Source: RHLJ01 sp965222205
Lineage (GTDB): Bacteria; Bacteroidota; Rhodothermia; Balneolales; Balneolaceae
Reading direction: 5' to 3'
DNA: 64,000 nt
NCBI GenBank assembly: GCA_965222205.1
Contig: OZ244932.1
Location: 3,596,001 to 3,660,000, forward strand
Below the pieces are notes generated by a model. It was not told the DNA's origin, searched no databases, and was given only the letters and a program-made list of their open reading frames with translations. Positions 24,337 through 33,417 of this stretch are shown here, piece by piece; the first letter of the stretch is position 1; each line of letters opens with the position of its first letter. The position numbers and the translations under genes were made by a program.

Positions 24337-25659
24337 TTGAATAAACAGATCTTTCGACTTGCAATTCCTAATATAATAAGCAATTTGTCGGTTCCTCTTC
24401 TTGGTGCTGTAGACACTGCGGTAGTGGGTCATCTCGAACATGTTTACTACTTGGGAGCCATAGCTGTGGGGAGTATTATTTTTGATTTTATCTTCTGGGG
24501 ATTCGGATTTCTGAGAATGGGAACCACCGGACTTGTAGCACAGGCGTTTGGAGCCGGAAATGAACGAGAAACCAGAATTATACTCATCCGGGTGTTGGCA
24601 GTAGCGGGAATTGCCAGCGTCTTAATTCTTTTGTTACAATATCCTCTTATAGAGATTTCGTTGTTCATGGTAAACGCTACGCCGGAAGTAGAGGAGTATA
24701 CCCGGCTTTATTACAGCATTCGGATTTTTGCGGCTCCTGCAACGCTCGCTCTTTTTGGAATAAACGGCTGGTTTTTGGGGATGCAAAACTCAACCTATCC
24801 AATGCTGATAACCATAGTACTTAATCTCTTTAATATTGGACTAAACCTGCTTTTTGTTCTGCATTACGGGATGAATGTAGATGGGGTAGCGCTTGGCAGC
24901 CTGATTGCGAGTTACCTTGCAGTAGTAGTGGCAATAGGCATGTATCGGAAAAAATATTCGGGAGTACAACTGAAAGCGAGTTTGCAGGAAGTGCTGGATC
25001 CGACAGAATTGAAGAAGTTCTTCTCAGTAAACAGAGATATTTTTATCAGAACACTCTGCCTCATTTTCTCTTATGCTTTTTTTGTGGCAAAGTCTGCCGA
25101 AATGGGTGATGTTGAGCTAGCCGCGAACACGATCTTACTTCAACTCTGGTATATCAGCGCGTACGGAATTGATGGATTTGCTTTTGCAGCGGAGAGCCTC
25201 GTGGGCAGATTCAAAGGTGCGCAGGATTTCGATAAGCTCAAAGAAGCAGTGAAACTAAGCATGAGCTGGGGCCTTGGCTTCGGAATATCTGCAACTATGA
25301 TTTATGCTCTTTTTGGTGATTCTATCATCACGGTTTTTACAGATAAACCAGATGTTCTGGAAGCTGGTCTTGCTGTTTTAATCTGGACGGTTTTTGCGCC
25401 AGTCATTAACAGTATTTGTTTTATTTGGGATGGAGTATACATTGGGGCAACAGCAACCTCGGCAATGCGTAACTCCATGCTGATTGCCACCATTTTGTTT
25501 TTTGTACCCGTTTATTATCTAGCTGAGCCATTTGTTGGAGTGCATGCATTATGGCTTTCCATGTCGTTGTTTATGATTATTCGAGGGATTACATTGTCCT
25601 TTTGGGCCCGAAGTCAGATTTTTGAGCCACTATCAACACAAGCTATATCACAACCATGA
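24337..25659 (+). CDS. MATE-family multidrug/metabolite efflux transporter (DinF-like)
   Basis: A 440-residue inner-membrane protein with 12 predicted helices. The start LAIPNIISNLSVPLLGAVDTAVVGHL, split around residues 8-33, is the MATE signature, with RMGTTGLVAQAFGAG and the second-half VARFKG-like LVGRFKGAQ consistent with the DinF branch. It would export cationic compounds using sodium or proton gradients. The start is TTG 24337. sixA overlaps its last four bases, so they share a transcript. Substrate unknown. Confidence 0.9.
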   Translation: MNKQIFRLAIPNIISNLSVPLLGAVDTAVVGHLEHVYYLGAIAVGSIIFDFIFWGFGFLRMGTTGLVAQAFGAGNERETRIILIRVLAVAGIASVLILLLQYPLIEISLFMVNATPEVEEYTRLYYSIRIFAAPATLALFGINGWFLGMQNSTYPMLITIVLNLFNIGLNLLFVLHYGMNVDGVALGSLIASYLAVVVAIGMYRKKYSGVQLKASLQEVLDPTELKKFFSVNRDIFIRTLCLIFSYAFFVAKSAEMGDVELAANTILLQLWYISAYGIDGFAFAAESLVGRFKGAQDFDKLKEAVKLSMSWGLGFGISATMIYALFGDSIITVFTDKPDVLEAGLAVLIWTVFAPVINSICFIWDGVYIGATATSAMRNSMLIATILFFVPVYYLAEPFVGVHALWLSMSLFMIIRGITLSFWARSQIFEPLSTQAISQP

Positions 25660-26171
25660 AGTTTATATTGCTACTTCGTCATGCGAAATCAAGTTGGAGC
25701 GACCCGACCTTGGATGACTTTGATCGCCCTCTTGCCGATAGGGGATTAAAGGACGCGCCCCGAATGGGGAAATATCTAAAAAAATCCGGATACCGACCAG
25801 ACTTCATTGTTTCGTCACCGGCTCAACGAGCACTACAAACCACTCAGCTTTGTACCAAAGCAATGAAAAGAGATGAAAGTATTATCAAATGGGAAGAGAG
25901 TCTATATTTTGAATCGGCTGGCAAATATGTAGAAGCAATTCAGAACACGCCTGAAAACGCGGAAACAATGATGTTAGTTGGGCATAACCCGTTGATGGAA
26001 TCTGCCGCTACAATTTTGAGTGGAGGAAAAAAAAATACAGCATTCAGAATTCCTACAGCCGGACTTGTGTGCTTAGAGAGTTACGCAGTTCGTTGGAAGG
26101 ATATTAAGCCTGGAACATGTCAGATAAAATGGATAATGATCCCTAAAGTGCTTAAAGAAATCGTTGATTAG
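25656..26171 (+). CDS. sixA: SixA-family phosphohistidine phosphatase
   Basis: A 171-residue histidine phosphatase. The phosphate-binding RHG-type motif is LLRHAKSSWSDP (His near residue 9), with ARG/RAL in SSPAQRALQTTQL and the second histidine in LVGHNPLMES. SixA in E. coli removes phosphate from histidine phosphotransfer proteins. Here it overlaps the MATE gene by 4 bp and converges with the S46-like gene by 4 bp at its stop. Some members have other small-molecule substrates. Confidence 0.88.
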   Translation: MKFILLLRHAKSSWSDPTLDDFDRPLADRGLKDAPRMGKYLKKSGYRPDFIVSSPAQRALQTTQLCTKAMKRDESIIKWEESLYFESAGKYVEAIQNTPENAETMMLVGHNPLMESAATILSGGKKNTAFRIPTAGLVCLESYAVRWKDIKPGTCQIKWIMIPKVLKEIVD

Positions 26172-28114
26172 TTTTCAGGTAATAATTCCTGTAACAGAAA
26201 ACCTGAGCCGTTAGTAGATTCAATTTCTTCAAGGATCGAGGATATCCTGAGTGCTTTCAAAATGGAGCTTTCCTTGGAATAGATATAATTGCCAAGAATA
26301 GAGTGGTTAACCTCTTCAGTTACCATGCCCAATAATTCTCCTTCTGAATTAACAATAGCTGCTCCCTGGGCTTTCCCCGAAAAATCATGGGTTGTATAAA
26401 AAAACCCGGGATTTTCATCGCTTCGTGGGTGAAGGCTTCCTTTATTGAAAGAAAGAAAAGAATCGGAGTCGGGGTGGGTTTCTCCGGTTCCATTAGCATT
26501 CATTTTCAGACGTGTAAACACTTGTTGCGCGGGGAATAAGTAGGCGTAATGCCGGATGTAATTTTGTTGAGCGGTTTCAAAAGAAAAGGCTATTTCTTCC
26601 AGTAAGTTGTAAAGTGGGTCCTGGTTCTGTGTGCCGGATTCTAATACTTTTTGTGCTTCAACAGGATTGAAAAGAAAGGATTGAGATAAATTTTGATTTA
26701 CGAATTCTGAACTTAACTGATCAATATCAGAATCATTCTTACCAGCAAATAAATCAAAGATCATCAATGGTTGTTGGTCTTCAGGGACAGATTTGAAAAC
26801 TGGAATAGCTTTTTCCAGAAGCCTGAGTTCAGCATTTACATCAATTCGGTTTAAAAACTGCTTTTGAGAGGATAGAGTATTTTGTATTAGTTCCTGCGAA
26901 GGATTTTCTTCAGAAGTTAACGCACTAAAGATATTCGCTAAATCATCAAGGGTGCTTACCGACCTGAAATAGCTAGTTGAATAGAGAATATCGGCGGTTT
27001 GCTCAGCGATATCATACGCCTGATCTACAAAGTTCAGAATACTAGAATAGGAGTCAGAAATAGTAGTATCATCGGAAATTTCTTCAATAAAATGACGCTC
27101 GCCTTCCTCTTTTTTTGTGAGAACATTGTGGTCTGAAATCATTTGTTGAGCCGTTTCAAAGAAAACAAGATTTTGTTTAACAGAAAAGCGATTGGAAAGA
27201 GAACGGAGCGCATACATTTCGTTAAGAGAAGCCAGCGAATCTTCCTTTTTGATGTACATATCAAAAAAAGAAATGATGTACGGATTTAATTTTGTGTGAT
27301 AGAAATCAATGGCTCTGGAGCTTTCAAGCCGGTAGGTTTTTCCAGGGAATCCAAGAGAAATAAGCTCATCATTAAAATCTGGCTGCTGCTCAGCCAGTGG
27401 GAAGTAGAACTCAGGATTAAAAGGAGAAGAAGATTGTAATGAGTAAGCTCTCAGGATAGCGTATTCATCAGAAAGACTGGACAGAAGTGTTTCGCTTTGG
27501 TTAATCTCAGAAGTGCTCAGGTCCAGGGAGGGTGCAAACACTAAACGAATATCCTGCACAATTTGATACACGGTCATAATTTGCCGGTTCCCTGAATAAA
27601 GATCTTTAATCCCTACAAGAAGGTCGTTTTTGTTCCCTCTTCGTTCATTGATCAGTCGGGTTTTCTGTTCCTGAATAGATCGGTAAATCTCGTAATTAGG
27701 GCTCAGCTCTGTAATATTTTTTTGTACTTCATCCGTTACATCCGTCTGTTCAATTTCAATTAACAGAGAAATGCCTTGAAGCGAAATTTCTTCTTCATTT
27801 GATTCAGCAAGGAACCCATTGGTTAGAAAATCAGAGTCATTTTCTGAAGCTATAAAATCGATAATGGCAGAGTAGTTCGTTAAGAAAAGTCCTTCTTCTG
27901 AAATAAAAATGCCACTTCCGGCATTGGAATTTCCTTTATATAACTTTGCTACTCCGAGATTCGCTGAAGGAGAGAGCGGGAATTCTCCGAAACTTACAGG
28001 TCGGATTCCTTCATTATAAATCGGAGTTAAAGGGGTTTGCTCAACTGGATTATTGGAAGAGCTGCATCCCCAACTAAAAAGTATGACGTAAGAAAGTAGA
28101 AAACGTAATTGCAT
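26168..28114 (-). CDS. S46 peptidase-like lipoprotein with missing catalytic triad
   Basis: A 648-residue lipoprotein (lipobox near ILFSWGC, Cys 17) that aligns by eye with S46 dipeptidyl-peptidases (DPP7/DPP11): GSGIFISEEGLFLTN, LTNGFLAESNEEEISLQG, DIRLVFAPS, LISLGFPGKTYRL and the C-terminal VNSEGELLGMV. The catalytic positions are gone. The histidine motif TNHHC is TNYSAI (81-82). The aspartate segment GDTDNWMWPRH is replaced by a Ser/Glu-rich stretch. The serine motif GGNSGSPV is GKAQGAAI. It is full length for the family's core and shows no frameshift, so it is a pseudoenzyme, not a pseudogene. A binding or scaffold role is inferred. Confidence 0.8.
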   Translation of the reverse strand: MQLRFLLSYVILFSWGCSSSNNPVEQTPLTPIYNEGIRPVSFGEFPLSPSANLGVAKLYKGNSNAGSGIFISEEGLFLTNYSAIIDFIASENDSDFLTNGFLAESNEEEISLQGISLLIEIEQTDVTDEVQKNITELSPNYEIYRSIQEQKTRLINERRGNKNDLLVGIKDLYSGNRQIMTVYQIVQDIRLVFAPSLDLSTSEINQSETLLSSLSDEYAILRAYSLQSSSPFNPEFYFPLAEQQPDFNDELISLGFPGKTYRLESSRAIDFYHTKLNPYIISFFDMYIKKEDSLASLNEMYALRSLSNRFSVKQNLVFFETAQQMISDHNVLTKKEEGERHFIEEISDDTTISDSYSSILNFVDQAYDIAEQTADILYSTSYFRSVSTLDDLANIFSALTSEENPSQELIQNTLSSQKQFLNRIDVNAELRLLEKAIPVFKSVPEDQQPLMIFDLFAGKNDSDIDQLSSEFVNQNLSQSFLFNPVEAQKVLESGTQNQDPLYNLLEEIAFSFETAQQNYIRHYAYLFPAQQVFTRLKMNANGTGETHPDSDSFLSFNKGSLHPRSDENPGFFYTTHDFSGKAQGAAIVNSEGELLGMVTEEVNHSILGNYIYSKESSILKALRISSILEEIESTNGSGFLLQELLPEN

Positions 28115-28201
28115 AGAAGATGATACTTAAAAGTAAGCAAGGATTCTTTATATTTAAGATATTCTAAAATGAACATCTAATCCGACAGGTCATTTAAATT
28201 C

Positions 28202-28552
28202 ATGAACTACACACAAAATTTTTTCTATCTCTGCAAAACTCCGCTAAGTGCTGAAGGTCCCGCTGACGTTGAAATTATAACACGGGCAGCCAATAATGGG
28301 GATTTTCCCAGAGTATTTAAAGAGTTTGAAGAGCTAAGATCTCATGCTTTCAATAAAGACAATGTTTACAGCATAGTTCGCGCAGATGATATTTTTGAAT
28401 TGATAAGGACAAATACTGATAAAGATGCTAAGGAAGAGGCCTACGAGAAGGCCCAGCCTGAAATTATCACCAATCTCCAGCACAGAGTAATGCAGGGAAA
28501 GGATGCGAATGCTAAGGCAATTCTCAAAGAAGTCTACGATATAGAATCGTAA
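28202..28552 (+). CDS. Hypothetical 116-residue protein
   Basis: A soluble acidic, largely helical protein (DVEIITRAANNGDFPRVFKEF, ELIRTNTDKDAKEEAY). I do not recognise a family and see no signal peptide or membrane segment. ATG 28202, divergent from the S46-like gene. The coding pattern and lack of stops support a real gene. It is followed by csbD, another small stress-type gene. Confidence 0.65.
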   Translation: MNYTQNFFYLCKTPLSAEGPADVEIITRAANNGDFPRVFKEFEELRSHAFNKDNVYSIVRADDIFELIRTNTDKDAKEEAYEKAQPEIITNLQHRVMQGKDANAKAILKEVYDIES

Positions 28553-28642
28553 TCTGCGCTCTTTATTAGTTTCCGGAACAATAAACGCTAAGCTTTGTTT
28601 ACAGTATTGAAGTAAATGCTAATAAATTAATAGCTTATTGTT

Positions 28643-28828
28643 ATGAATGATTTAAAAATCAAAGGAAATTGGAACGAAACAAAAGGAAAATTAAAGCAAA
28701 AATATTCTCAGCTTACTAACGATGATTTGGCACTGGCTGAAGGAAAAGAGGATGAGCTCTTAGGGCGTCTCCAAAAAAAGCTGGGGAAAGCTAAAGAAGA
28801 AATTATAAGTGAGATTGAAAAGCTATAA
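28643..28828 (+). CDS. CsbD family stress protein
   Basis: A 61-residue member of the CsbD family (general-stress proteins; sigma-B dependent in Bacillus). Typical features are the N-terminal LKIKGNWNETKGKLKQKYSQL and the middle LTNDDLALAEGKEDELLGRLQKK, with a final charged helix. It is probably a small helical, disordered-leaning protein whose function is unknown. A strong terminator follows at 28852. Confidence 0.9.
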   Translation: MNDLKIKGNWNETKGKLKQKYSQLTNDDLALAEGKEDELLGRLQKKLGKAKEEIISEIEKL

Positions 28829-28851
28829 TTCCTAAGCAAATAATACTTTTT

Positions 28852-28879
28852 AAAACCGCCTTTATCGGGCGGTTTTTTT
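28852..28879 (+). terminator. Rho-independent terminator after csbD
   Basis: AAAACCGCC / GGCGGTTTT, 7-base loop, followed by T residues. It separates csbD from the MscS gene. Confidence 0.9.
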
Positions 28880-28928
28880 ATTTTAGAATGTTATTATTGA
28901 TATAAAATACTAACTAACATCCGGAGAT

Positions 28929-29747
28929 ATGGAAGATTTTAATTTTGATACTGAATTACTGATGGACTTCGTGCTTGAATATGGTCCATCTTTATTAAAG
29001 GCCGCTGCTGTTCTTGTAATAGGTCTATCGATAGTAAAAATGATCGTTGGTCTGGTTCGAAAAATGCTGGAGAAGAGTAATGTGGATCCATCATTGAGAG
29101 GGTTTTTACGAAGCATGGTCTCAATCCTACTGAAAGTGATGGTTTACATTACTGCACTGGGGATGCTCGGTGTTGAAATGACCTCTTTCATAGCAATACT
29201 TGGTGCAGCTGGTTTAGCGGTAGGTTTAGCACTATCTGGTACGTTGCAAAATTTTGCAGGAGGGGTTATGATTCTACTCTTCAAACCTTATAAAGTGGGT
29301 GATTTTATTGATGCTCAAGGTCATACGGGAACGATAAAAGAAATTCAGATTTTTGTTACAATCTTAACAACACCAGATAATAAAACTGTGATCATTCCAA
29401 ATGGCCCGTTAGCTACTGGTTCGCTAACTAATTACTCAACTCAACCAACTCGCAGGGTAGACTGGACTTTTGGTATTGGATACGGAGATGATGTAGACAA
29501 AGCTTATGAAGTGCTTAAAAGATTGCTCTCTGAAGATGATCGAATACTTTCTGATCCAGAGCCATTTATGGCGGTTTCAGAATTGGCTGATAGCTCTGTC
29601 AACATTGTTGTGCGTGTATGGGTTAATGCAGCAGATTATTGGGCAGTTTATTTCAGAATGAATGAAGAGGTATATAAAACCTTTGATAAAGAAGGGCTTA
29701 ATATCCCGTACCCTCAAACAGATGTGCACTTACACAAAGTAGATTAA
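28929..29747 (+). CDS. mscS: Small-conductance mechanosensitive channel (MscS family)
   Basis: A 272-residue inner-membrane channel that opens on osmotic down-shock. Three N-terminal membrane helices are followed by the pore helix TM3 (AAGLAVGLALSGTLQNFAGGVMILLFKPYKVGD, spread over about 95-127) with the family's Gly/Ala repeat. The beta domain follows (NKTVIIPNGPLATGSLTNYS), then the C-terminal domain (RRVDWTFGIGYGDD, LNIPYPQTDVHLH). ATG 28929 has a Shine-Dalgarno (GGAG) 5 bp upstream. The gene is monocistronic, bounded by terminators on both sides. Confidence 0.95.
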   Translation: MEDFNFDTELLMDFVLEYGPSLLKAAAVLVIGLSIVKMIVGLVRKMLEKSNVDPSLRGFLRSMVSILLKVMVYITALGMLGVEMTSFIAILGAAGLAVGLALSGTLQNFAGGVMILLFKPYKVGDFIDAQGHTGTIKEIQIFVTILTTPDNKTVIIPNGPLATGSLTNYSTQPTRRVDWTFGIGYGDDVDKAYEVLKRLLSEDDRILSDPEPFMAVSELADSSVNIVVRVWVNAADYWAVYFRMNEEVYKTFDKEGLNIPYPQTDVHLHKVD

Positions 29748-29754
29748 CAATCTA

Positions 29755-29785
29755 AAAAGCCGGTTTAAAAGCCGGCTTTTCTATT
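29755..29785 (+). terminator. Rho-independent terminator after mscS
   Basis: AAAAGCCGG (29755-29763) pairs with CCGGCTTTT (29772-29780), followed by CTATTTTT. Confidence 0.85.
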
Positions 29786-29899
29786 TTTAGAAATAAGCTA
29801 TAAGGTTGCTTAAGGTGCCGGAGATATGTTATCTTGATTTCTTATTATTAAAATGAAGGCACGAGCCGTAAAAAAGAACAATTGGAAAGGAAGGTAGTT

Positions 29900-31873
29900 G
29901 TGACTAACCTGGAGCAAGAAAATAAAGAAACTGATCAAACCGAAAATGAATCTTCGGAAGTAGAAGAGATAAAGGAAGAAGAAGCTTCAACAGAAGAGCC
30001 TATCAAAGAAGTTCCTGATAAAGAGCAGGAGGACAGCGAAGTAAAAAGTCTATCCACTGAAGAAGAAAGCAAAGAAGAGGCTCCAACAGAGGCAATAGAA
30101 GAAGTTGAGGATGCAGTTGCAGAAGAAGCCACAGCTGAAGATCCTGAATTAGAAGAAGATGAAGGCGAATCAGACTCAGAACCAGAAGAGAAGGATATAG
30201 CAGAATTTTATACTAATATTTTAGCTAAAGCAGAAGAATTGGTAAAGCAGGAAGACTGGTCTTTTGTTTCCAATGAATTAGCCAATCTTGCGCTTCATAT
30301 TGAGGACGGACCTGATCCATCCGAAGATACTGCAAAAGAGGCTATACAGAAGTTCAACAAGTTAAGAGATAAGTTCGAAGAGAAAAAACGAGCTCACTAT
30401 GAGGAATTGAATAAGAGAAAGGCTGAAAATCTGGAGTCCAAAAAAGAGTTGCTGAAGAAATTTTCGGAGATTATAAACGAAGAAAAATGGACTGCAACAA
30501 AAGAGGTAAGTCAGATTCGAGGTAAATGGGAGTCTATAAAAGTCCTCCCTCAGGGCGAAGTAGATGCCTTAAATGAGCGTTTTGATGCTTTGATGGAAGA
30601 GTTTGAAAGTCACAAAGTAGACCGACTGGTAAAGAAGCTCCAAAAGGAGGAGGAAAACCTAACGCTTAAGTTAGTGATCCTTGAAAAGATGGATGCTCTT
30701 AATGAAAAAGTGACTACAGATAAAGCCGATTTTGATGAGCTGAATAAAGAGTTTCATGACTTGTTGATTCAGTGGCGAAAAGTAGGAAGAGTCCCGGTTG
30801 AGAAAAATCAACAGGCCTGGGATCACTTCAATGATGCGCAAGATAAGTTTGATCAACTTCGCTTTAAGCATGACAAAGCGTATAGAAAATCCGTCGAAAA
30901 AGCGCTAGAGAAGAAAAAGAAACTTATCAAAGAAGCTGAGGGGCTACTCGACGAGAAGGACATTGCAATTGCTGCGCGCAGAGTAAACAAACTACACAAT
31001 CAGTGGAAGAAAACAGGGAACCTTCCCCAGAAAGAAGAGAACGAGCTATGGGAGAAGTTCAAAGCTGCTACCGATGCGTTCAACGAAAAGAAATCAGAGA
31101 ATATTGATGTACTTCGGGATCAGGAGCAAGAAAACCTTGAAAAGAAACTAAAACTGATTGAACAGGCGGAAGCCATACAGGATACCGAAGACTTCGATGA
31201 AGGACATCAGGGAATGCAAAAGCTGATGGATGAATGGAAGGAAATAGGGCCGGTACCGAGAAAAAAATCATCCAAAATCTGGAAGCAATTTAAAGGAGCT
31301 ATGGATGTATTCTACGATAAGCGCAGGGATCATTTTAAAGATGTGCGGAAAGATCATAAAGAGAATCTCAGCAAGAAAAATGAATTAATCGCGAAGTTAA
31401 AGGAACTCTCCGAAAGTGATGATCCTGCCCTTGCGGTTGAAGAGACAAAGAAAATTCAGGCCGAGTTCAAAAAAGTGGGTCATGTCCCCATTAAATTCAA
31501 AAATAAGATATGGAAGCAATACCGAGAAGTGTGCGATGTGATTTACGATCGCTACCGCTCATCGGGCTCAGATTTGGGTATGGAAAGAAAGCTTGCTTCA
31601 GAAGGAATTGAACCCGCGGATCGTAAAGAAATAATCAAGTATCAAAAAGAACTGGAGTCTCTTAAGAAAGAAATTTCCAGGCTGGAGGCTGAAATTATCC
31701 AGTTTCAGGAAGCAAAAACTTATTTTAAGCCGACCAATAAAGGCAACAAGCTTAGGGACGAACTTCAGGATAAAATTGATAAAGCCCAAGTTCATGTTGC
31801 AGGAAAAAAAGAAAGAACTTCGGAACTTAGAAGATTGATCAGGGATATCAAAGCTGTAGCAGACGAAGAATAA
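29900..31873 (+). CDS. DUF349 coiled-coil repeat protein
   Basis: About 657 residues. An acidic, Glu-rich disordered region (roughly the first 100 residues) is followed by five DUF349 repeats of about 70-75 residues, each with a W..VG.VP...... W..F motif (IQWRKVGRVPVEKNQQAW, NQWKKTGNLPQKEENELW, DEWKEIGPVPRKKSSKIW, AEFKKVGHVPIKFKNKIW). It ends with a coiled coil. I choose GTG 29900 because AAGGAAGG lies 6 bp before it; TTG 29882 would add six residues. DUF349 proteins are common in Bacteroidota. Cellular role unknown; it is likely cytoplasmic. Confidence 0.88.
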   Translation: MTNLEQENKETDQTENESSEVEEIKEEEASTEEPIKEVPDKEQEDSEVKSLSTEEESKEEAPTEAIEEVEDAVAEEATAEDPELEEDEGESDSEPEEKDIAEFYTNILAKAEELVKQEDWSFVSNELANLALHIEDGPDPSEDTAKEAIQKFNKLRDKFEEKKRAHYEELNKRKAENLESKKELLKKFSEIINEEKWTATKEVSQIRGKWESIKVLPQGEVDALNERFDALMEEFESHKVDRLVKKLQKEEENLTLKLVILEKMDALNEKVTTDKADFDELNKEFHDLLIQWRKVGRVPVEKNQQAWDHFNDAQDKFDQLRFKHDKAYRKSVEKALEKKKKLIKEAEGLLDEKDIAIAARRVNKLHNQWKKTGNLPQKEENELWEKFKAATDAFNEKKSENIDVLRDQEQENLEKKLKLIEQAEAIQDTEDFDEGHQGMQKLMDEWKEIGPVPRKKSSKIWKQFKGAMDVFYDKRRDHFKDVRKDHKENLSKKNELIAKLKELSESDDPALAVEETKKIQAEFKKVGHVPIKFKNKIWKQYREVCDVIYDRYRSSGSDLGMERKLASEGIEPADRKEIIKYQKELESLKKEISRLEAEIIQFQEAKTYFKPTNKGNKLRDELQDKIDKAQVHVAGKKERTSELRRLIRDIKAVADEE

Positions 31874-31957
31874 CAGTTTAAGTTTTAAAAAAAATTCGCA
31901 ATCTTGATTTGGCTTTTTCTAATTGTTAAAAAAGCATTCGGGGTTTAATCCGGCGGC

Positions 31958-31965
31958 TACATTTG
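31958..31965 (+). promoter_or_regulatory. Candidate -7 element (TACATTTG) of the MBL hydrolase gene
   Basis: TACATTTG matches TAnnTTTG and lies 19 bp before the TTG start at 31985. The -33 element is weak (TTCG 31937-31940, 17 bp away), so this is tentative. Confidence 0.4.
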
Positions 31966-31984
31966 TTTATATACCCACTAATTA

Positions 31985-32854
31985 TTGACTAACAGTATAA
32001 AAATAAAATTTTGGGGAGTACGAGGTTCTACTCCATGCGCCAATGCCGAAAATATGGTATTTGGTGGTAATACAACATGTTTGCAATTGGAGTCAGAATT
32101 AATTCCGGAGTTGCTTATCGTGGACTGTGGGACTGGGCTTCGGAATTTGGGGAATAGACTTCATGCTTCGGGAAATGGCAACAAGGGAAGAATCTTTATC
32201 ACGCACCCGCACTGGGACCATTTACAAGGATTCCCATTTTTTAAACCGTTTTACGATGCCGAGAGTTGGTTCAGAGTATATTTGCCTCCTCAGGATGGTG
32301 TAGGTTGTAAAGAAATACTTCAGGGGCACATGTCGAATACCTTCTTCCCCGTTACTATAGACATGCTCGAGGCGGATATGAATTGTGAAACGTTCCACCC
32401 CGGGAAAATTAATTTTGAAGGTTATTCGGTTGACTTTATGTGGGCTAAACACACCGTTCAAACTGCGATGTATAAGTTTGAAATCGGTGGAAAAGTAATT
32501 GTATTTGCTCCCGATAATGAATTACCAATTGATGGAGAGGCTGGTTCTAAGAAGTTCATTTCTGATTTTCAGGAATTCGTAAGAGATGTGGATGTGCTTA
32601 TTCACGACGCACAGTTTAATTTCGACCAGCACAAACAACGCCAGGGTTGGGGGCATTCTTGCTGGGAAAACCTAATTGATAAAACTAAAGATTTGGGTAT
32701 TGGAAAGCTTCTTCTGACCCATCATGATCCCGATAGTTCGGATAATTACCTGTCAGAATTAGATAAGCGGGTAAAGAAAGAATTTGGGGCAGATTTCGAG
32801 GAGATAAGCTTTATAAAAGAAGGGCAGGATATTCTCCTGCCCATAGATAATTAA
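31985..32854 (+). CDS. MBL-fold metallo-hydrolase
   Basis: A 289-residue metallo-beta-lactamase-fold hydrolase with the metal motif THPHWDHLQG (His 74, 76, Asp 78, His 79). Further ligand-like residues occur in WAKHTVQTAM, FAPDNE, LIHDAQF and LLTHHDPD. The N-terminus KIKFWGVRGSTPC is typical of the PhnP/Elac-like group that often sits beside signal-transduction domains. Start TTG 31985. A GC-rich hairpin (32822-32842) near its 3' end may help terminate transcription toward the convergent gene. The substrate is unknown. Confidence 0.88.
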   Translation: MTNSIKIKFWGVRGSTPCANAENMVFGGNTTCLQLESELIPELLIVDCGTGLRNLGNRLHASGNGNKGRIFITHPHWDHLQGFPFFKPFYDAESWFRVYLPPQDGVGCKEILQGHMSNTFFPVTIDMLEADMNCETFHPGKINFEGYSVDFMWAKHTVQTAMYKFEIGGKVIVFAPDNELPIDGEAGSKKFISDFQEFVRDVDVLIHDAQFNFDQHKQRQGWGHSCWENLIDKTKDLGIGKLLLTHHDPDSSDNYLSELDKRVKKEFGADFEEISFIKEGQDILLPIDN

Positions 32855-32855
32855 T

Positions 32856-33335
32856 TTAGAAATAGTATCGTAGACCTATTGCACCGTCTCCGTTAAGATC
32901 TGTATCGGGAACTAAATCCACGATTGGTGCAATTTCGACAAACAAGTCCAGTGGAGCATCTTCAAAAAGGTAATTAAAACCCAGAGGAACACGGGCACCA
33001 ATTCTTGAATCAGCATTTTCTATAAAAAGAGCTCTGGCACCAATACCATAATAAAATGCAAAATTGCCTTTATCTACATCGAAATAAGAATGCCACAGAT
33101 AATCTCCATGAAGACTAATTGCGTCACTGTTTTCAAGAGACCAGGCGGCACCGGCGTCAAACGCTGTTTTGTTACTGCTCCAGTGCTTAAATGAAACCCC
33201 AGTTGGATCTCCAATCATGATTCCGATAGCATTTTGACCTTTTTCAGCATTAGCTTGTGCCTGAGTATCAACTGAAAAAGTTGTGGCGATAAATGCCAAT
33301 GCAATTGAGAATAAAAGTGTTTTCTTAAAATTCAT
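32856..33335 (-). CDS. Small outer-membrane beta-barrel protein
   Basis: A 159-residue protein with a signal peptide (about 1-27, ending DTQAQA) and an eight-strand-like barrel pattern: NAIGIMIGDPTGVSFKHW, KTAFDAGAAWSL, ISLHGDYLWHSY, FAFYYGIGARALF, RIGARVPLGFNYLF, LDLFVEIAPI, GAIGLRYYF with a C-terminal phenylalanine. It resembles small OmpA-like or DUF3996-type barrels. Function unknown. ATG 33335, divergent from the glycosyltransferase pair. Confidence 0.75.
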   Translation of the reverse strand: MNFKKTLLFSIALAFIATTFSVDTQAQANAEKGQNAIGIMIGDPTGVSFKHWSSNKTAFDAGAAWSLENSDAISLHGDYLWHSYFDVDKGNFAFYYGIGARALFIENADSRIGARVPLGFNYLFEDAPLDLFVEIAPIVDLVPDTDLNGDGAIGLRYYF

Positions 33336-33417
33336 ACGTTGAAAGTAATTAGTTAATGTATACCTTATTAAAGAAGTCTGAGAGGCTTAAGTTCCATTTT
33401 CTAAAAGAGCTGATTTT

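Noticed and set aside
29882..29899. TTG start of the DUF349 gene
   Set aside because: The TTG lies before the AAGGAAGG Shine-Dalgarno that serves GTG 29900, so the later start is preferred, though not proven.
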